Of a stretch of 64,000 nt of DNA, positions 33,397 to 43,714 are shown one piece after another. Every line of letters starts with the position of its first letter. Position 1 is the stretch's first letter. The notes beneath the pieces are model-generated. The model did no database searches and was not told the DNA's origin. It saw nothing but the letters and a program-made list of their open reading frames with translations. The translations under genes and the position numbers were made by a program. Source of the stretch: an uncultured Thermomicrobiaceae bacterium (lineage in GTDB: Bacteria > Chloroflexota > Chloroflexia > Thermomicrobiales > Thermomicrobiaceae); NCBI GenBank assembly GCA_938082375.1, contig CALKCJ010000020.1, forward strand, positions 1 through 64,000, in the 5' to 3' direction.

Positions 33397-33859
33397 CCAG
33401 TATGAGCAGGTGAGGAAGCGGCAGGCGTGGGCGGCCCTGCGCCCTATTGTGGACATACTGCGCCGCGAGGGCTACTATGCCTATCTGACACTCGGCGCGG
33501 ACAACGAGTGGCTAGTCGCCTGTGATACCGAGCTGGGGCGGGTAGATGTGCGCATCGGCTCAGATGGGCTGCTGGTGGAAGTCTGGGACACCTCCCCTGG
33601 GTTGTTCTGGGACGACGAGGACGAGGGTTGGCGGGCTGCCAGGGAGCGGTTGGCCCGCATCGCCCTACCCGCGGTGGCGCGCGGCCTGCTTGACCCCGAT
33701 GAGGAAGCCTGGTGGGATGAGACCGACCACGGCGTGGGGCTGAAGCTGCGGCTGCAGGTGCCGTTCGGTGCGCAGCACGTGCTCCCACACGTCCTTGAGG
33801 AGATGCTCGCTCGACTCAACGATGACCTCAGCCAATTGGAACGGCGCTTGATCGAATGA
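33377..33859 (+). CDS. hypothetical protein, 160 aa, between MerR and adenine deaminase
   Basis: Open frame overlapping MerR end; acidic, no recognised motif. Confidence 0.6.
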   Translation: MAGLSGDQYEQVRKRQAWAALRPIVDILRREGYYAYLTLGADNEWLVACDTELGRVDVRIGSDGLLVEVWDTSPGLFWDDEDEGWRAARERLARIALPAVARGLLDPDEEAWWDETDHGVGLKLRLQVPFGAQHVLPHVLEEMLARLNDDLSQLERRLIE

Positions 33860-33880
33860 CGCGGTAAATCGGAGGCGGCG

Positions 33881-35587
33881 ATGCCAAAGCTCGGGATCGA
33901 GGGACTGAGCCTGGAACAGTGGCGGCGCCAGCTCGCCGTGGCGCTCGGCGACGAGCCCGCCGATCTCGTGATCCGCAACGCGCGCGTGGTGAACGTGGCG
34001 AGTGCAGAGATCGAGACGGCCAACGTGGCTATCGTATACGGCCGGATCGCTGCGGTGGGCGACTATACGGAGGGAAGAGAGGAGCTGGATCTGGCCGGGG
34101 CCTACCTTGCGCCCTCGTTCATCGATGGCCATGTCCATGTTGAGAGTTCGCTGTTGTGGATCGGCCAGTTCGCCCGTGCGGTGGTGCCGCACGGCACTGG
34201 GGCAGTCGTGACCGACCCGCACGAGATTGCCAACGTGGCCGGCTTGGCCGGCATCGAGGCGCTGATGGAGGCCTCGGCCGATCTACCGCTGGGTGTGTAC
34301 TTCACCGTACCCTCGTGCGTGCCAGCGAGCCCGATGGAGAGCGCCGGAGCCGAGATGACCCCCGAGGTGATCGGCGAGGCGCTGAGGCGACCGCGGGTGG
34401 TCGGGCTGGGCGAAATGATGAACTTCCCCGGGGTGCTGGCTGGCGATCCGGAGATCTACCGCAAGCTGGTGGCGCCAGCGCCCCGGCGCGACGGCCATGC
34501 GCCGGGACTGGCCGGCCGGCCGCTCAACGCCTATGCTGGCTCGGGGATGGATTCCGACCACGAGTCGACTCGCCTGGAAGAGGCGCGGGAGAAGCTCCGT
34601 CGGGGACTCACGATCATGATCCGGGAGGGCTCGACCGAGCACAACCTGCTCGAGCTGCTGCCGCTGGTCACCGACCAGACGTATCCCCGCTGCTGCTTCG
34701 CCAGCGACGACCGCGACTGTGCCACGCTGCTCCACGATGGGCACATGGACGCGGTGCTGCGCAAGGCGATCGCCGCCGGGCTCGACCCGATTCGGGCCAT
34801 CCGGCTGACAACGCTCAACACGGCGGACTACTGGGGGCTGACCGGGTTCGGGCTGGTGGCGCCGGGATACTGGGCCAACCTGGTCGTCTTCGACCGGCTG
34901 GAGGATATCCGGCCGGTCCTTGTGCTCTATCGTGGCGCCGTGGTGGCACGGGAAGGGCAACCGACCTTCGAGACGCGGTCGACGATCCCCGCCGCGCTGT
35001 TGCAGACCGTGCACCTCGCGCCGCTGGGGCTCGAGCACTTGCGGCTCCCAGCCGAGTCGAAGATGACTGCAGTGGGTGCCATCCCCGGCCAGATCGTCAC
35101 GCGCAAGCTAGAGGTTGAGCCGAAGATCATGAATGGGCTGGCGGTCGCCGACCCCGAGCGGGATCTGCTTAAGCTGGTCGTGGTCGAACGGCACCGGGCG
35201 ACCGGCCGGGTGGGCGTCGGCCTGGTGCAGGGGTTTGGGCTCAAGCGCGGGGCGCTGGCCTCCTCGATCGCACACGACGCGCACAACATCGTGGCGGTCG
35301 GCGTATCGGACGAGGATCTGCTGCTGGCGATCGGGGCGGTGGCGGAGATGCAGGGTGGGCTGGCCACGGTAGCGGACGGTCAGGTGCTGGCGAGCCTGCC
35401 GCTGCCGGTGGCCGGCATCCTCTCGCCGGAGCCGCTGGAGAAGGTCGCAGCAGCGTACGAGCGGGTGGAGGAGGCAGCGCGCTCGCTCGGCAGCACGGTG
35501 CCGGCGCCGTTTGCGCTGCTGTCGTTCATGGCGCTCTCGGTTATCCCGGAGGCCCGCGTGACCGACCGGGGCCTGGTGGTGCTGTGA
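33881..35587 (+). CDS. ade: adenine deaminase
   Basis: LAGAYLAPSFIDGHVHVESSLL...GTGAVVTDPHEIANVAGLAGIEAL...GEMMNFPGVLAGDPEI...DGHAPGLAGRPLNAYAGSG...DSDHESTRLEEAREKLRRGLTIMIREGS. Confidence 0.95.
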   Translation: MPKLGIEGLSLEQWRRQLAVALGDEPADLVIRNARVVNVASAEIETANVAIVYGRIAAVGDYTEGREELDLAGAYLAPSFIDGHVHVESSLLWIGQFARAVVPHGTGAVVTDPHEIANVAGLAGIEALMEASADLPLGVYFTVPSCVPASPMESAGAEMTPEVIGEALRRPRVVGLGEMMNFPGVLAGDPEIYRKLVAPAPRRDGHAPGLAGRPLNAYAGSGMDSDHESTRLEEAREKLRRGLTIMIREGSTEHNLLELLPLVTDQTYPRCCFASDDRDCATLLHDGHMDAVLRKAIAAGLDPIRAIRLTTLNTADYWGLTGFGLVAPGYWANLVVFDRLEDIRPVLVLYRGAVVAREGQPTFETRSTIPAALLQTVHLAPLGLEHLRLPAESKMTAVGAIPGQIVTRKLEVEPKIMNGLAVADPERDLLKLVVVERHRATGRVGVGLVQGFGLKRGALASSIAHDAHNIVAVGVSDEDLLLAIGAVAEMQGGLATVADGQVLASLPLPVAGILSPEPLEKVAAAYERVEEAARSLGSTVPAPFALLSFMALSVIPEARVTDRGLVVL

Positions 35588-35802
35588 GCGCGTGGGTTGA
35601 TTGGGGCTAGGCGTGAGACGCAGGCACCGGCCGGGGTCGTCGCTCTCCATCCGTCGGCGTGCCTGTGCGCTGCGGCTGGGGACTTGGCCGTGACGCGAGC
35701 GGGTGAGGCAACGACTGCTCGGTGGCCCTTGGTTTGGCGATCCCGGGCGAGCGGGTATATGTTATACTAGAGCACCGGAGATGAGGTCACAGGGTGCGTT
35801 CT

Positions 35803-35873
35803 GGCGCCGTAGCCAAGCGGCAAGGCAGGAGTCTGCAAAACTCCGATCGGCGGTTCGAATCCGCCCGGCGCCT
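35803..35873 (+). tRNA. tRNA-Cys (GCA)
   Basis: Acceptor GGCGCCG/CGGCGCC, anticodon loop CTGCAAA with GCA, T-arm GGTTCGAATCC; CCA not encoded. Confidence 0.96.
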
Positions 35874-35938
35874 CCCTGAGAGTTCCCCACTCTATACCGG
35901 TCTGCAGTGGGGTCGAAGCGGGAACCTACAGCTGTTCG

Positions 35939-35975
35939 GGGAGCGTTGCCTGAAGAGGCGGGCGCGCTCCCTTTT
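35939..35975 (+). terminator. Rho-independent terminator downstream of tRNA-Cys
   Basis: GGGAGCG tt GCCT gaag AGGC ggg CGCTCCC TTTT. Confidence 0.6.
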
Positions 35976-36292
35976 CACGTATGTAACGTCGTCAGTGGAT
36001 GCTACTCCACCTCGCTCGAGCGCGACGGCAGACGCCTCATGCTCTCCGTTAAAAAAGAGCGATGTGCGGGCCGAGCTTCGCGCCCTCGAGGCCAGGCTGG
36101 CCGCTGGCGATGTGCGGTGCGTCTGGCTCTTAGGCGTCAGAGTACCAAGAGTGACGAGCTGCGCTCTGTGGTCACGGTGTGCGTGTGTGACCCTGGAAAC
36201 CGCCCTACGGCGGTGACCATGCCGCCGCTCGGTGTCACGCACGGCGACAGTCTTTCCTGACACCCAAGAGGGGCTGGGTCGGGTGCTGCTGG

Positions 36293-36835
36293 ATGGAGCG
36301 AGGCGTGGCAGAAGAACTCGTGGCTTCCGAGGTCGCGTTCGCGGGGAGACTGCTGCGGCTCCGCGTCGATACGGTGCGGCTGTCCGGTGGTCGGGTGAGT
36401 CGCCGGGAGGTCGTGGAGCACCCCGGAGCCGTGGCGGTGCTGCCGGTGCTCCCGAGCGGCGAGATCGTCCTGGTTCGCCAGTACCGCCATGCCGTTGGGC
36501 GCACCCTGCTCGAAGTCCCGGCCGGTACCCGCGAGCCGGTTGAGCCCCCTGAAGAGTGCGCTCGCCGTGAGTTGCTCGAGGAGACGGGCTACGAGGCTGG
36601 GGTGCTCCGCGAGCTCGCGCGCTTCTACGTCAGCCCTGGCTGGGCGAGCGAAGAGCTGATCGTCTACTTGGCAACCGATCTGGTCGCCCGGCAAGCGCGG
36701 CCTGCCGACGACGAGTGGATCGCGGTCGAGCGGGTCGCTCCCGAGCAGGTGCTCGAGCTCATCCGCCGACGCGACATCGCCGACGCCAAGACGCTGATCG
36801 CGGTCCTGGGCTATCTGGGACTGCGCCTTCTGTGA
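36293..36835 (+). CDS. NUDIX hydrolase, ADP-ribose pyrophosphatase-like
   Basis: VPAGTREPVEPPEECARRELLEETGYEAG; VRQYRHAVGRTLLEVPAG. Confidence 0.92.
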   Translation: MERGVAEELVASEVAFAGRLLRLRVDTVRLSGGRVSRREVVEHPGAVAVLPVLPSGEIVLVRQYRHAVGRTLLEVPAGTREPVEPPEECARRELLEETGYEAGVLRELARFYVSPGWASEELIVYLATDLVARQARPADDEWIAVERVAPEQVLELIRRRDIADAKTLIAVLGYLGLRLL

Positions 36836-37004
36836 TGTGCCACATCGGCACAGACGGATACCAGAACCTGAGTACTGCTTCTGCTAGTACCGGAGACTCA
36901 AATGATCCAACCTTTTCGCTATAGCTGACTAACTCACATCGGACAAACAATGTGAAGCGAACTCTGGAGTGTCTTGCCGAGCGTGGGCCGGAGGAGGACA
37001 AGCC

Positions 37005-37733
37005 ATGCGCCGGGTTTCAGCAGGTTCGGTTCGCGCCAGGACGCGGGTGATGCTGGTCGATGATCATCCCTTCTTCCGGCAGGGTCTGCGGCGTCTGCTC
37101 GAGTCTGGGGGGAGATTCGAGGTCGTCGCCGAGGCGAGCTGCGGCCACGAGGCGGTGTACCAGGCTGAGCTGCACGAGCCCGACCTCGCGCTGGTGGATG
37201 TCCAGCTCCCAGGCATTACCGGCCTCCATGTGGCGCGCATGCTGAGGCGACAGCACGTCCGCCTCCGCATCATCATGGTGTCGATGCAGGCGGGGGACGA
37301 CTGGCTGATCGAAGCGGTACGCGTCGGTGCCGCAGCCTTTCTCGTCAAGGACGCGCATCCAGATCACATTATCGAGACCATCAACCGGGTGGTCGCTGGC
37401 GAGGAGACGCTGTCGCAGCTCGTTCTCTCCCGCCCCGACCTGGCGCGCCAGCTCCTGCTCGACTTGCAAGAGTTGGGCATCGCAGGCGGCGAGGGCCCTG
37501 CCGAAGAGCAGCTCACCGTCCGCGAACTTGAGGTACTCGACTGTGTGGCGCAGGGGATGTCGAACAAGGAGATCGCCGACGCTCTCTTCATCACCGAGCA
37601 AACGGTGAAAAACCACATGACATCGGTTCTACGCAAGCTGCAGGCTGAGGATCGCGTCCAGGCGATCTTGAGCGCTGTGCGGCGAGGCTGGGTCGTGGTC
37701 GCGCCCCGCGACGCGACGCTGACAGCGGCCTAG
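37005..37733 (+). CDS. NarL/LuxR-type response regulator
   Basis: VMLVDDHPFFRQGLRRLLE...DLALVDVQLPGITG...LTVRELEVLDCVAQGMSNKEIADALFITEQTVKNHMTSVLRKL. Confidence 0.96.
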   Translation: MRRVSAGSVRARTRVMLVDDHPFFRQGLRRLLESGGRFEVVAEASCGHEAVYQAELHEPDLALVDVQLPGITGLHVARMLRRQHVRLRIIMVSMQAGDDWLIEAVRVGAAAFLVKDAHPDHIIETINRVVAGEETLSQLVLSRPDLARQLLLDLQELGIAGGEGPAEEQLTVRELEVLDCVAQGMSNKEIADALFITEQTVKNHMTSVLRKLQAEDRVQAILSAVRRGWVVVAPRDATLTAA

Positions 37734-39028
37734 TGTGCCATCGAAATGTTGCGCGGATTCACCTCACGAGCGGCGATGTCGCGCCGGAAGGTCATACCCT
37801 CGAACTGAATCAGCTCAAGGGCAGCGTAGACGCGCTGGCGCGCAGACTGGAAGTCGTGCCCGGTAGCCGAGAGGGCAAGTACTCTCCCGCCTGCGGTGAC
37901 GAGTGTGCCTTCCCCCTCGAGCCTCGTGCCAGCATGGAACACCAGGACGTCCTCGGGGATACGATCCAGCCCGCTGATTGGATAGCCGGTTCGGTACGCG
38001 CCAGGATAGCCAGCCGAGGCGATGACGACAGTGACACAGACCCCGGGGCGCCAGGTTGGAGCCGGAACCTCCACAAGCCTGCCCGTCGCGGCCGCCGTGA
38101 GCAGTGGCAGCAGGTCGCACGCGAGCAGTGGCAAGACAGCCTGCGTCTCTGGGTCGCCGAACCGGCAGTTGAACTCCAGCACCTTCGGTCCCTCGGCTGT
38201 GAGCATCAGCCCTGCGTAGAGCACCCCTCGGTACCTGATGCCCCGACGCCGGAGTTCACTAAGCGCTGGCCTGATGACCCGTTCCATGATCTCACCCTGT
38301 GTCGCGTCGTCCACCCAGGGCACCGGCGCGTAGGCGCCCATCCCTCCGGTGTTCGGCCCGGTGTCGCCCTCACCGATCCGCTTGTAGTCGCAGGCCGGAA
38401 TCAACGGGTAGGTCGTCTCCCCGTCGGTCACGACGAGGAACGATACCTCCCGGCCAGTCAAGTACTCCTCGATCAACACCTCGCGACCGGCCTCCCCCAG
38501 GCCGCCCTCTTGCATCATCCAGCGGAGTGTCCGCTCTGCTTCCGACCGATCCGCGCAGATCACCGCCCCCTTACCAGCAGCCAGGCCGGACGCCTTGACG
38601 ACCAGCGGATAGGTGTGCGCTTCGAGGGCGCGGAGGGCCAGGCTGATATCCTGATGACGTTCCGCGCGAGCAGTTGGAACACCCGCCGTGGCCATCAGCT
38701 CCTTGGCCCAAGCCTTACTGCTTTCGATCCGCGCGGCGGCAGCCGTGGGGCCGAAGACAGGCACGCCACGTCCCCACAGGACATCTGCAAGTCCACGGGC
38801 CAGCGGCTCCTCGGGCCCGACGACAACAAGGTCGACACCGTGCTCCTGAGCGGCCGCAGCGAGGGCCTCGACGTCATGAGCCGCGATGGGCAGGTTCCGG
38901 GCGATGGCTGCAGTGCCACCGTTGCCGGGTGCGACCAGAAGCTGCTCGACCTCTGCTGATCTGCTCAGGGCCCAGGCGAGCGCGTGCTCACGCCCACCGC
39001 CCCCGACGACCAGGACCCGCACGGTCAC
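37730..39028 (-). CDS. purD: phosphoribosylamine-glycine ligase
   Basis: VLVVGGGGREHALAWALSRS...VVGPEEPLARGLADVL...CRFGDPETQAVLPLL. Confidence 0.97.
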   Translation of the reverse strand: MTVRVLVVGGGGREHALAWALSRSAEVEQLLVAPGNGGTAAIARNLPIAAHDVEALAAAAQEHGVDLVVVGPEEPLARGLADVLWGRGVPVFGPTAAAARIESSKAWAKELMATAGVPTARAERHQDISLALRALEAHTYPLVVKASGLAAGKGAVICADRSEAERTLRWMMQEGGLGEAGREVLIEEYLTGREVSFLVVTDGETTYPLIPACDYKRIGEGDTGPNTGGMGAYAPVPWVDDATQGEIMERVIRPALSELRRRGIRYRGVLYAGLMLTAEGPKVLEFNCRFGDPETQAVLPLLACDLLPLLTAAATGRLVEVPAPTWRPGVCVTVVIASAGYPGAYRTGYPISGLDRIPEDVLVFHAGTRLEGEGTLVTAGGRVLALSATGHDFQSARQRVYAALELIQFEGMTFRRDIAAREVNPRNISMAH

Positions 39029-39041
39029 CCCCTGCTGGTCG

Positions 39042-40658
39042 CTACTCCCACTCGATCGTCGCCGGTGGCTTGCTCGTCACGTCGTAGACCACCCGGTTGA
39101 TGCCGGGCACCTCGTTGACGATCCGGTTGCTGATTCGAGCCAGCAGCTCATGCGGTATTCGAGCCCAGTCAGCCGTCATGGCGTCCTCGCTGGTCACCGC
39201 CCGGATGGCGCAGACCCGCGCGTAGGTACGGTAGTCACCCATCACACCGGTGGTGCGGATTGGCAGGAGCACCGCGAAGAACTGCCACAACTCGGCCGAC
39301 AGCCTTGCGGCCTCGACTTCTTGCCGCACGATCGCATCGGCCCGGCGCACCGTTGCCACCGCTTCGGGGGTCACTTCGCCGACGATGCGTACCGCCAGGC
39401 CCGGCCCGGGAAACGGCTGGCGCTGGACGATCTCCTCCGGCAGCCCGAGCAGGCGGCCGATCGTCCTCACCTCGTCCTTGAACAGGAAACGGAGTGGCTC
39501 GAGCAGCTCGAAGCGCAGGTCGGCCGGCAACCCGCCGACGTTGTGATGCGTCTTGATTTTGGCGGCCGCTTTTGAGACAGCCGTTGCGCTCTCGATAACG
39601 TCAGGGTAGAGCGTGCCCTGGGCGAGGAACCGAAAGGGCCCGCGCTCGAGCGCGGTCGCCTCGAACACGCGCACGAACTCCTCGCCGATGATGCGGCGCT
39701 TCTCTTCCGGGTCGACCACGCCCGAAAGCCGCGCGAGGAAGCGCTCCCCGGCATCGATGGCAACCAGCGGCATCTTGAAGTGTCGGCCAAAGACTTCCTT
39801 GATAGTCTCCGGCTCGCCCTCGCGGAGCAAGCCGGTGTCGACGAAGACCGGGGTGAGCTGGTCGCCGATGGCCCGGTGGATGAGCGCCGCGGCAACCGAG
39901 CTGTCGACTCCGCCGGAGAGCGCCAGCAGTACCCGGTCGCTGCCGACGCGCTCGCGGATGGCCGCGATGCTGCTCTCGATGAACGACTCCGGCGTCCAGT
40001 CGCCGGTGCAGCCGCAGACGTCGTAGAGGAAGTTCCGCAGCAGTACTCGCCCGAGCGGGGTATGCGCGACCTCGGGATGGAACTGGAGCCCGATCAGGTG
40101 GCCACGAGCCATGGCGGCATACGGTGAGTTCGCGCTCCGCGCGAGCGGAACGAAGCCGGCCGGGAGGGCCGTGATCCGGTCACCGTGGCTCATCCAGACA
40201 TCGAGCCGCTCCGGTAGGCCAGCGAAGATCGGATGAGGCTCTAGCACCTCGATTGTCGCTGGGCCGTACTCGCGCTCGGGTGCTGGTTCGACTCTCCCGC
40301 CGAGGGCATGAGCGAGGAGTTGCATGCCGTAGCAGATTCCGAGCACCGGCAGACCGCTCTCGATGACCCAGTCCGGCAATGGTGGTGCTCCCGGCTCGTA
40401 GACGCTCGAAGGCCCACCCGAGAGGATGACCCCGCGCGGCCGTAGCCGTGCGACCTCGTTCCACGGGGCATCGTAGGGGAGGAGTTCGCAGTAGACGCTG
40501 GACTCGCGCACTCGACGGGCGATCAGCTGCGAGTACTGCGATCCGAAATCGAGCACCACGACCGTCTCGCTCGCCAGCGGAAGGCGATCGGCGGGCGTGG
40601 CGGCGAGATCTGCTCGCTCGGTGGTCGTGTCGCTCTCAGACGTCGGCGTGGTGTCCAA
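39042..40658 (-). CDS. guaA: GMP synthase (glutamine-hydrolysing)
   Basis: [19 protein letters not shown]...[10 protein letters not shown]...[24 protein letters not shown] start. Confidence 0.97.
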   Translation of the reverse strand: MDTTPTSESDTTTERADLAATPADRLPLASETVVVLDFGSQYSQLIARRVRESSVYCELLPYDAPWNEVARLRPRGVILSGGPSSVYEPGAPPLPDWVIESGLPVLGICYGMQLLAHALGGRVEPAPEREYGPATIEVLEPHPIFAGLPERLDVWMSHGDRITALPAGFVPLARSANSPYAAMARGHLIGLQFHPEVAHTPLGRVLLRNFLYDVCGCTGDWTPESFIESSIAAIRERVGSDRVLLALSGGVDSSVAAALIHRAIGDQLTPVFVDTGLLREGEPETIKEVFGRHFKMPLVAIDAGERFLARLSGVVDPEEKRRIIGEEFVRVFEATALERGPFRFLAQGTLYPDVIESATAVSKAAAKIKTHHNVGGLPADLRFELLEPLRFLFKDEVRTIGRLLGLPEEIVQRQPFPGPGLAVRIVGEVTPEAVATVRRADAIVRQEVEAARLSAELWQFFAVLLPIRTTGVMGDYRTYARVCAIRAVTSEDAMTADWARIPHELLARISNRIVNEVPGINRVVYDVTSKPPATIEWE

Positions 40659-40875
40659 CCTTTTCCTCCCTAGATGCCGGCCTGCTCAGCAGAGAGCCTG
40701 CTGTTACCATTCTACCGGTCTACCGGATCGGGTGCATCCGTACGGCTGGCGCGCGGGACGGAGACACCGGGGCGCTGCCAGCGAAACCGCATGACAGGGT
40801 GGCTGCGTCGGGCCATACTACGGGGCAGGCGCGCAGTCGATAGGCACGCTGTGCGACCCGGAGGAGGAGACGAGG

Positions 40876-41526
40876 GTGCGAGGACTTCGGCTCGGAGTGC
40901 TGATCTCCGGTACCGGTCGGACACTGGCGAACTTACTGCGCGTGGCCGCCGCTGGCGAGCTCCCTGCAGAGGTCAGCGTGGTGGTGAGCAGCCGGCGCGA
41001 CGCGCTTGGTAACCAGATCGCGCGCGACCACAGGATACCCTTGGTGATCGTCGATGCCCGAGAGGTGCGCGGCATCGAGGCGTTCAGCGAGGCCGTCTAC
41101 CGTGCTCTGGACGAGCACCGGGTCGATCTGGTAGCGATGGCTGGGTTTCTGCGGCGCATCCTGATCCGGCCCGACTACCGTGGACGCATCTTGAACATTC
41201 ACCCCTCGCTCTTGCCTCTCTTCGGTGGGAAGGGGATGTATGGCGAGCGGGTACACCGCGCGGTGCTGGCAGCAGGCATGAAGGTGAGCGGGTGCACTGT
41301 GCACTTCGTCAATGAGGAGTACGACGCTGGCCCGATCATCCTGCAGTCCTGCGTGCCGGTGCTGGAGGACGATACCCCGGAAACCTTGGCCGCGCGGGTC
41401 TTCGCCGAGGAGTGCCGGTTATACCCGGAGGCGATTCGGCTGTACGCGGCCGGGCGCTTGCGCCTGGAAGAGAACCGGGTGCGGGTGTTGCCGGAGCAGG
41501 CTCGCACTTGTCTCTCGGAGCTGTGA
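40876..41526 (+). CDS. purN: phosphoribosylglycinamide formyltransferase
   Basis: RLGVLISGTGRTLANLL...ILNIHPSLLPLFGGKGMYGERVHRAVLAAGMKVSGCTVHFVNEEYDAGPII. Confidence 0.94.
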   Translation: MRGLRLGVLISGTGRTLANLLRVAAAGELPAEVSVVVSSRRDALGNQIARDHRIPLVIVDAREVRGIEAFSEAVYRALDEHRVDLVAMAGFLRRILIRPDYRGRILNIHPSLLPLFGGKGMYGERVHRAVLAAGMKVSGCTVHFVNEEYDAGPIILQSCVPVLEDDTPETLAARVFAEECRLYPEAIRLYAAGRLRLEENRVRVLPEQARTCLSEL

Positions 41527-41585
41527 GCCAGGATGAGCCGCCACGAGAGGTTCCAGAACGGTCACGCGGGAGTAAGGAGGAACTC

Positions 41586-42689
41586 ATGCGGTATCGTGAG
41601 GAACTCGACACGCCGTGTTTGGTGGTCGATATCGACCGGTTGGAGCAGAACATCGCCGAGATGGCCGCTTACGCGCGGGAGCGCGGGCTGGCGCTTCGCC
41701 CTCACCTCAAGACGCATAAGACCGCGGAGATCGCGCGGTTGCAGCGGCAGCACGGCGTGAGCGGGTTTACGTGCGCCAAGCTCGGCGAGGCGGAGGCGCT
41801 GGCCGATGCGGGCGTCCTGGACGATGTGCTGCTGGCCTACCAGATCGTGGGCGAGCAGAAGCTTCGTCGGCTGCTGGCACTGATGGCGCGAGCGAAGGTC
41901 ACCGTGGCAGTCGACGGCGTGGAGGTAGCCGAAGCGCTCTCACGTGCCGCGCGAGAGGCTGGCAAGACGCTCGACGTGCTGCTCGAGGTGAACACCGGCC
42001 TGAATCGAGCGGGAGTGGAGCCAGGTGAGCCGGTGCTACGGCTGGCGCGCCAGGTAGCGCAGATGCCTGGCCTGCGGCTCCGCGGTCTGATGACGCACGA
42101 GGGGCACGTGGCTCGAGCGCGCACGACTGAGGAGCTTGCCCAGATGGCCCGCCGAGCTGGGACGGATATGGTCGAGTCAGCCGAGTTGCTGCGCCGGGCG
42201 GGAATCTCGGCAGAGGTTGTCAGTGTCGGCTCGACGCCAGCTGCGTTCTACACCACGGCCGTACCCGGAATCACCGAGATGCGGCCAGGAACCTATGTGT
42301 TCTACGACAACGCGTCCTTCCGGTTCGGCCGGATCGGGCCTGAGCGCTGCGCGCTGCGCATCTTGACGACGGTCATCAGCCGGCCAGCAGCGGATCGTGC
42401 AGTGGTCGATGCTGGCTCCAAGACGCTCACCATGGATCCGCCGCCGCCGGATCGGAGTGGACACGGCTATGTAGTCGACTGCCCTGAGGCCACCGTCGTC
42501 CGCCTCAGTGAGGAGCACGGTGTCATCCAGCTACCGTCTTCGGCCCGAGGCCTGCGTGTCGGCGACCGTGTGGAGATCATCCCCAACCATGTCTGCCCGA
42601 CCGTCAACTTGCAGGACGAGCTGTTCGTCGTCCGTGGGGAGGAGGTCATCGGTACCTGGCGGGTGTTGGCACGCGGCAAGGTGCGTTGA
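41586..42689 (+). CDS. alanine racemase-fold / D-threonine aldolase-like PLP enzyme
   Basis: ELDTPCLVVDIDRLEQNIAEMAAYARERGLALRPHLKTHKTAEIARLQ...VSVGSTPA. Confidence 0.88.
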   Translation: MRYREELDTPCLVVDIDRLEQNIAEMAAYARERGLALRPHLKTHKTAEIARLQRQHGVSGFTCAKLGEAEALADAGVLDDVLLAYQIVGEQKLRRLLALMARAKVTVAVDGVEVAEALSRAAREAGKTLDVLLEVNTGLNRAGVEPGEPVLRLARQVAQMPGLRLRGLMTHEGHVARARTTEELAQMARRAGTDMVESAELLRRAGISAEVVSVGSTPAAFYTTAVPGITEMRPGTYVFYDNASFRFGRIGPERCALRILTTVISRPAADRAVVDAGSKTLTMDPPPPDRSGHGYVVDCPEATVVRLSEEHGVIQLPSSARGLRVGDRVEIIPNHVCPTVNLQDELFVVRGEEVIGTWRVLARGKVR

Positions 42690-42695
42690 TACGCC

Positions 42696-42911
42696 TTACC
42701 GGGGAAGCTCGGGCTCGATCGGCTCGGCCTTGTGGATGTCACGATAGCAGGCCTCGCAGATATAAAGGTACTCGGCCTCGGGAACTCCTAGCTCTGCTCC
42801 AGGGACGAGATGGGCAGATCTCCGAGACACCACCTGCTCGCACAGCGCGCAGGTGACGGTCTCCTCTTCGCCATAGAGTTCCCGGTGCAAAATGACCTGC
42901 TCTTCTTCCAT
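42696..42911 (-). CDS. small zinc-ribbon-like hypothetical protein, 71 aa
   Basis: CALCEQVV...YICEACYRDI two CxxC knuckles. Confidence 0.6.
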   Translation of the reverse strand: MEEEQVILHRELYGEEETVTCALCEQVVSRRSAHLVPGAELGVPEAEYLYICEACYRDIHKAEPIEPELPR

Positions 42912-42963
42912 CGCCTCGACTCCTCAGCGATCTGTACAGTACACGCGCCGCAGCATCCGGTCG

Positions 42964-43656
42964 TCACGAGTTGGCGCTGGCTCGATCGCGCCTGTCCAAT
43001 GAGTCGCGTTCCGCGGCGGAATGCGCCGTCACCGTTGCCAGGAGCACCTCATCGAGGAAGTGGGTGACCTCGGCGAGGAGGCGCAGGACGCGGCGAGCGG
43101 GGATCCGCTCGTCCTCGGCGAAACGCTCGATGGCCTGCAACACCGGCTGGCGGAACGCGAGGAACGCCTCGACGGCATCAACGGTAGCGAGCCTCGCTTC
43201 GGCACTCAGTTGGCCGTAGCGCGCGCCGATCTCGCGCCCGGCGGTGACGATCCTGGCGTGATCCTCGTGCCGGCTCAACATGCGGAAGGCCAGTTCCACC
43301 AGTTGCCGGCCCAATACCCGGAGCTCGGCGCGGTGTTCCGGCCGGTACGCCGCATACCAAGGACGGGCGACCACACGGCTCAGCGTCTCCGACTGGTAGG
43401 TCGCGAACGACAGGTCGGTGAGGAGCTTGCGCGACATGCGCCGGCGTGGTCGGGTATCGCTGCGGAGGACTCCGCGCAGGTCGGCCTCGCGGAAGCGGCG
43501 GTGGCCGCCAGCGGTGCGGTACACCGGGATCTTGCCAGCGTCGCTCCAGCGGCGGAGTGTGGACTGGCCGACACCGAGTAAGCGGCTGGCCTCTTCAATG
43601 CTCAGCCAGCGCCCTTCAGCGGCCGGCTTCGGTTCTCCGCCACTGGATCGCCGCAC
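42964..43656 (-). CDS. helix-turn-helix (excisionase/MerR-type) protein with helical RsbRD-like C-terminal region
   Basis: WLSIEEASRLLGVGQSTLRRWSDAGKIPVYRTAGGHRRFREADL. Confidence 0.8.
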   Translation of the reverse strand: MRRSSGGEPKPAAEGRWLSIEEASRLLGVGQSTLRRWSDAGKIPVYRTAGGHRRFREADLRGVLRSDTRPRRRMSRKLLTDLSFATYQSETLSRVVARPWYAAYRPEHRAELRVLGRQLVELAFRMLSRHEDHARIVTAGREIGARYGQLSAEARLATVDAVEAFLAFRQPVLQAIERFAEDERIPARRVLRLLAEVTHFLDEVLLATVTAHSAAERDSLDRRDRASANS

Positions 43657-43714
43657 GCAGGTTCCTCGCAGCTCAGCCCGCCATCGCTCACGAGTCTACT
43701 CGCCAGCGACCGAT

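Noticed and set aside
35794-36216. 140-aa ORF
   Set aside because: Contains the whole tRNA-Cys gene, so not a plausible CDS as called
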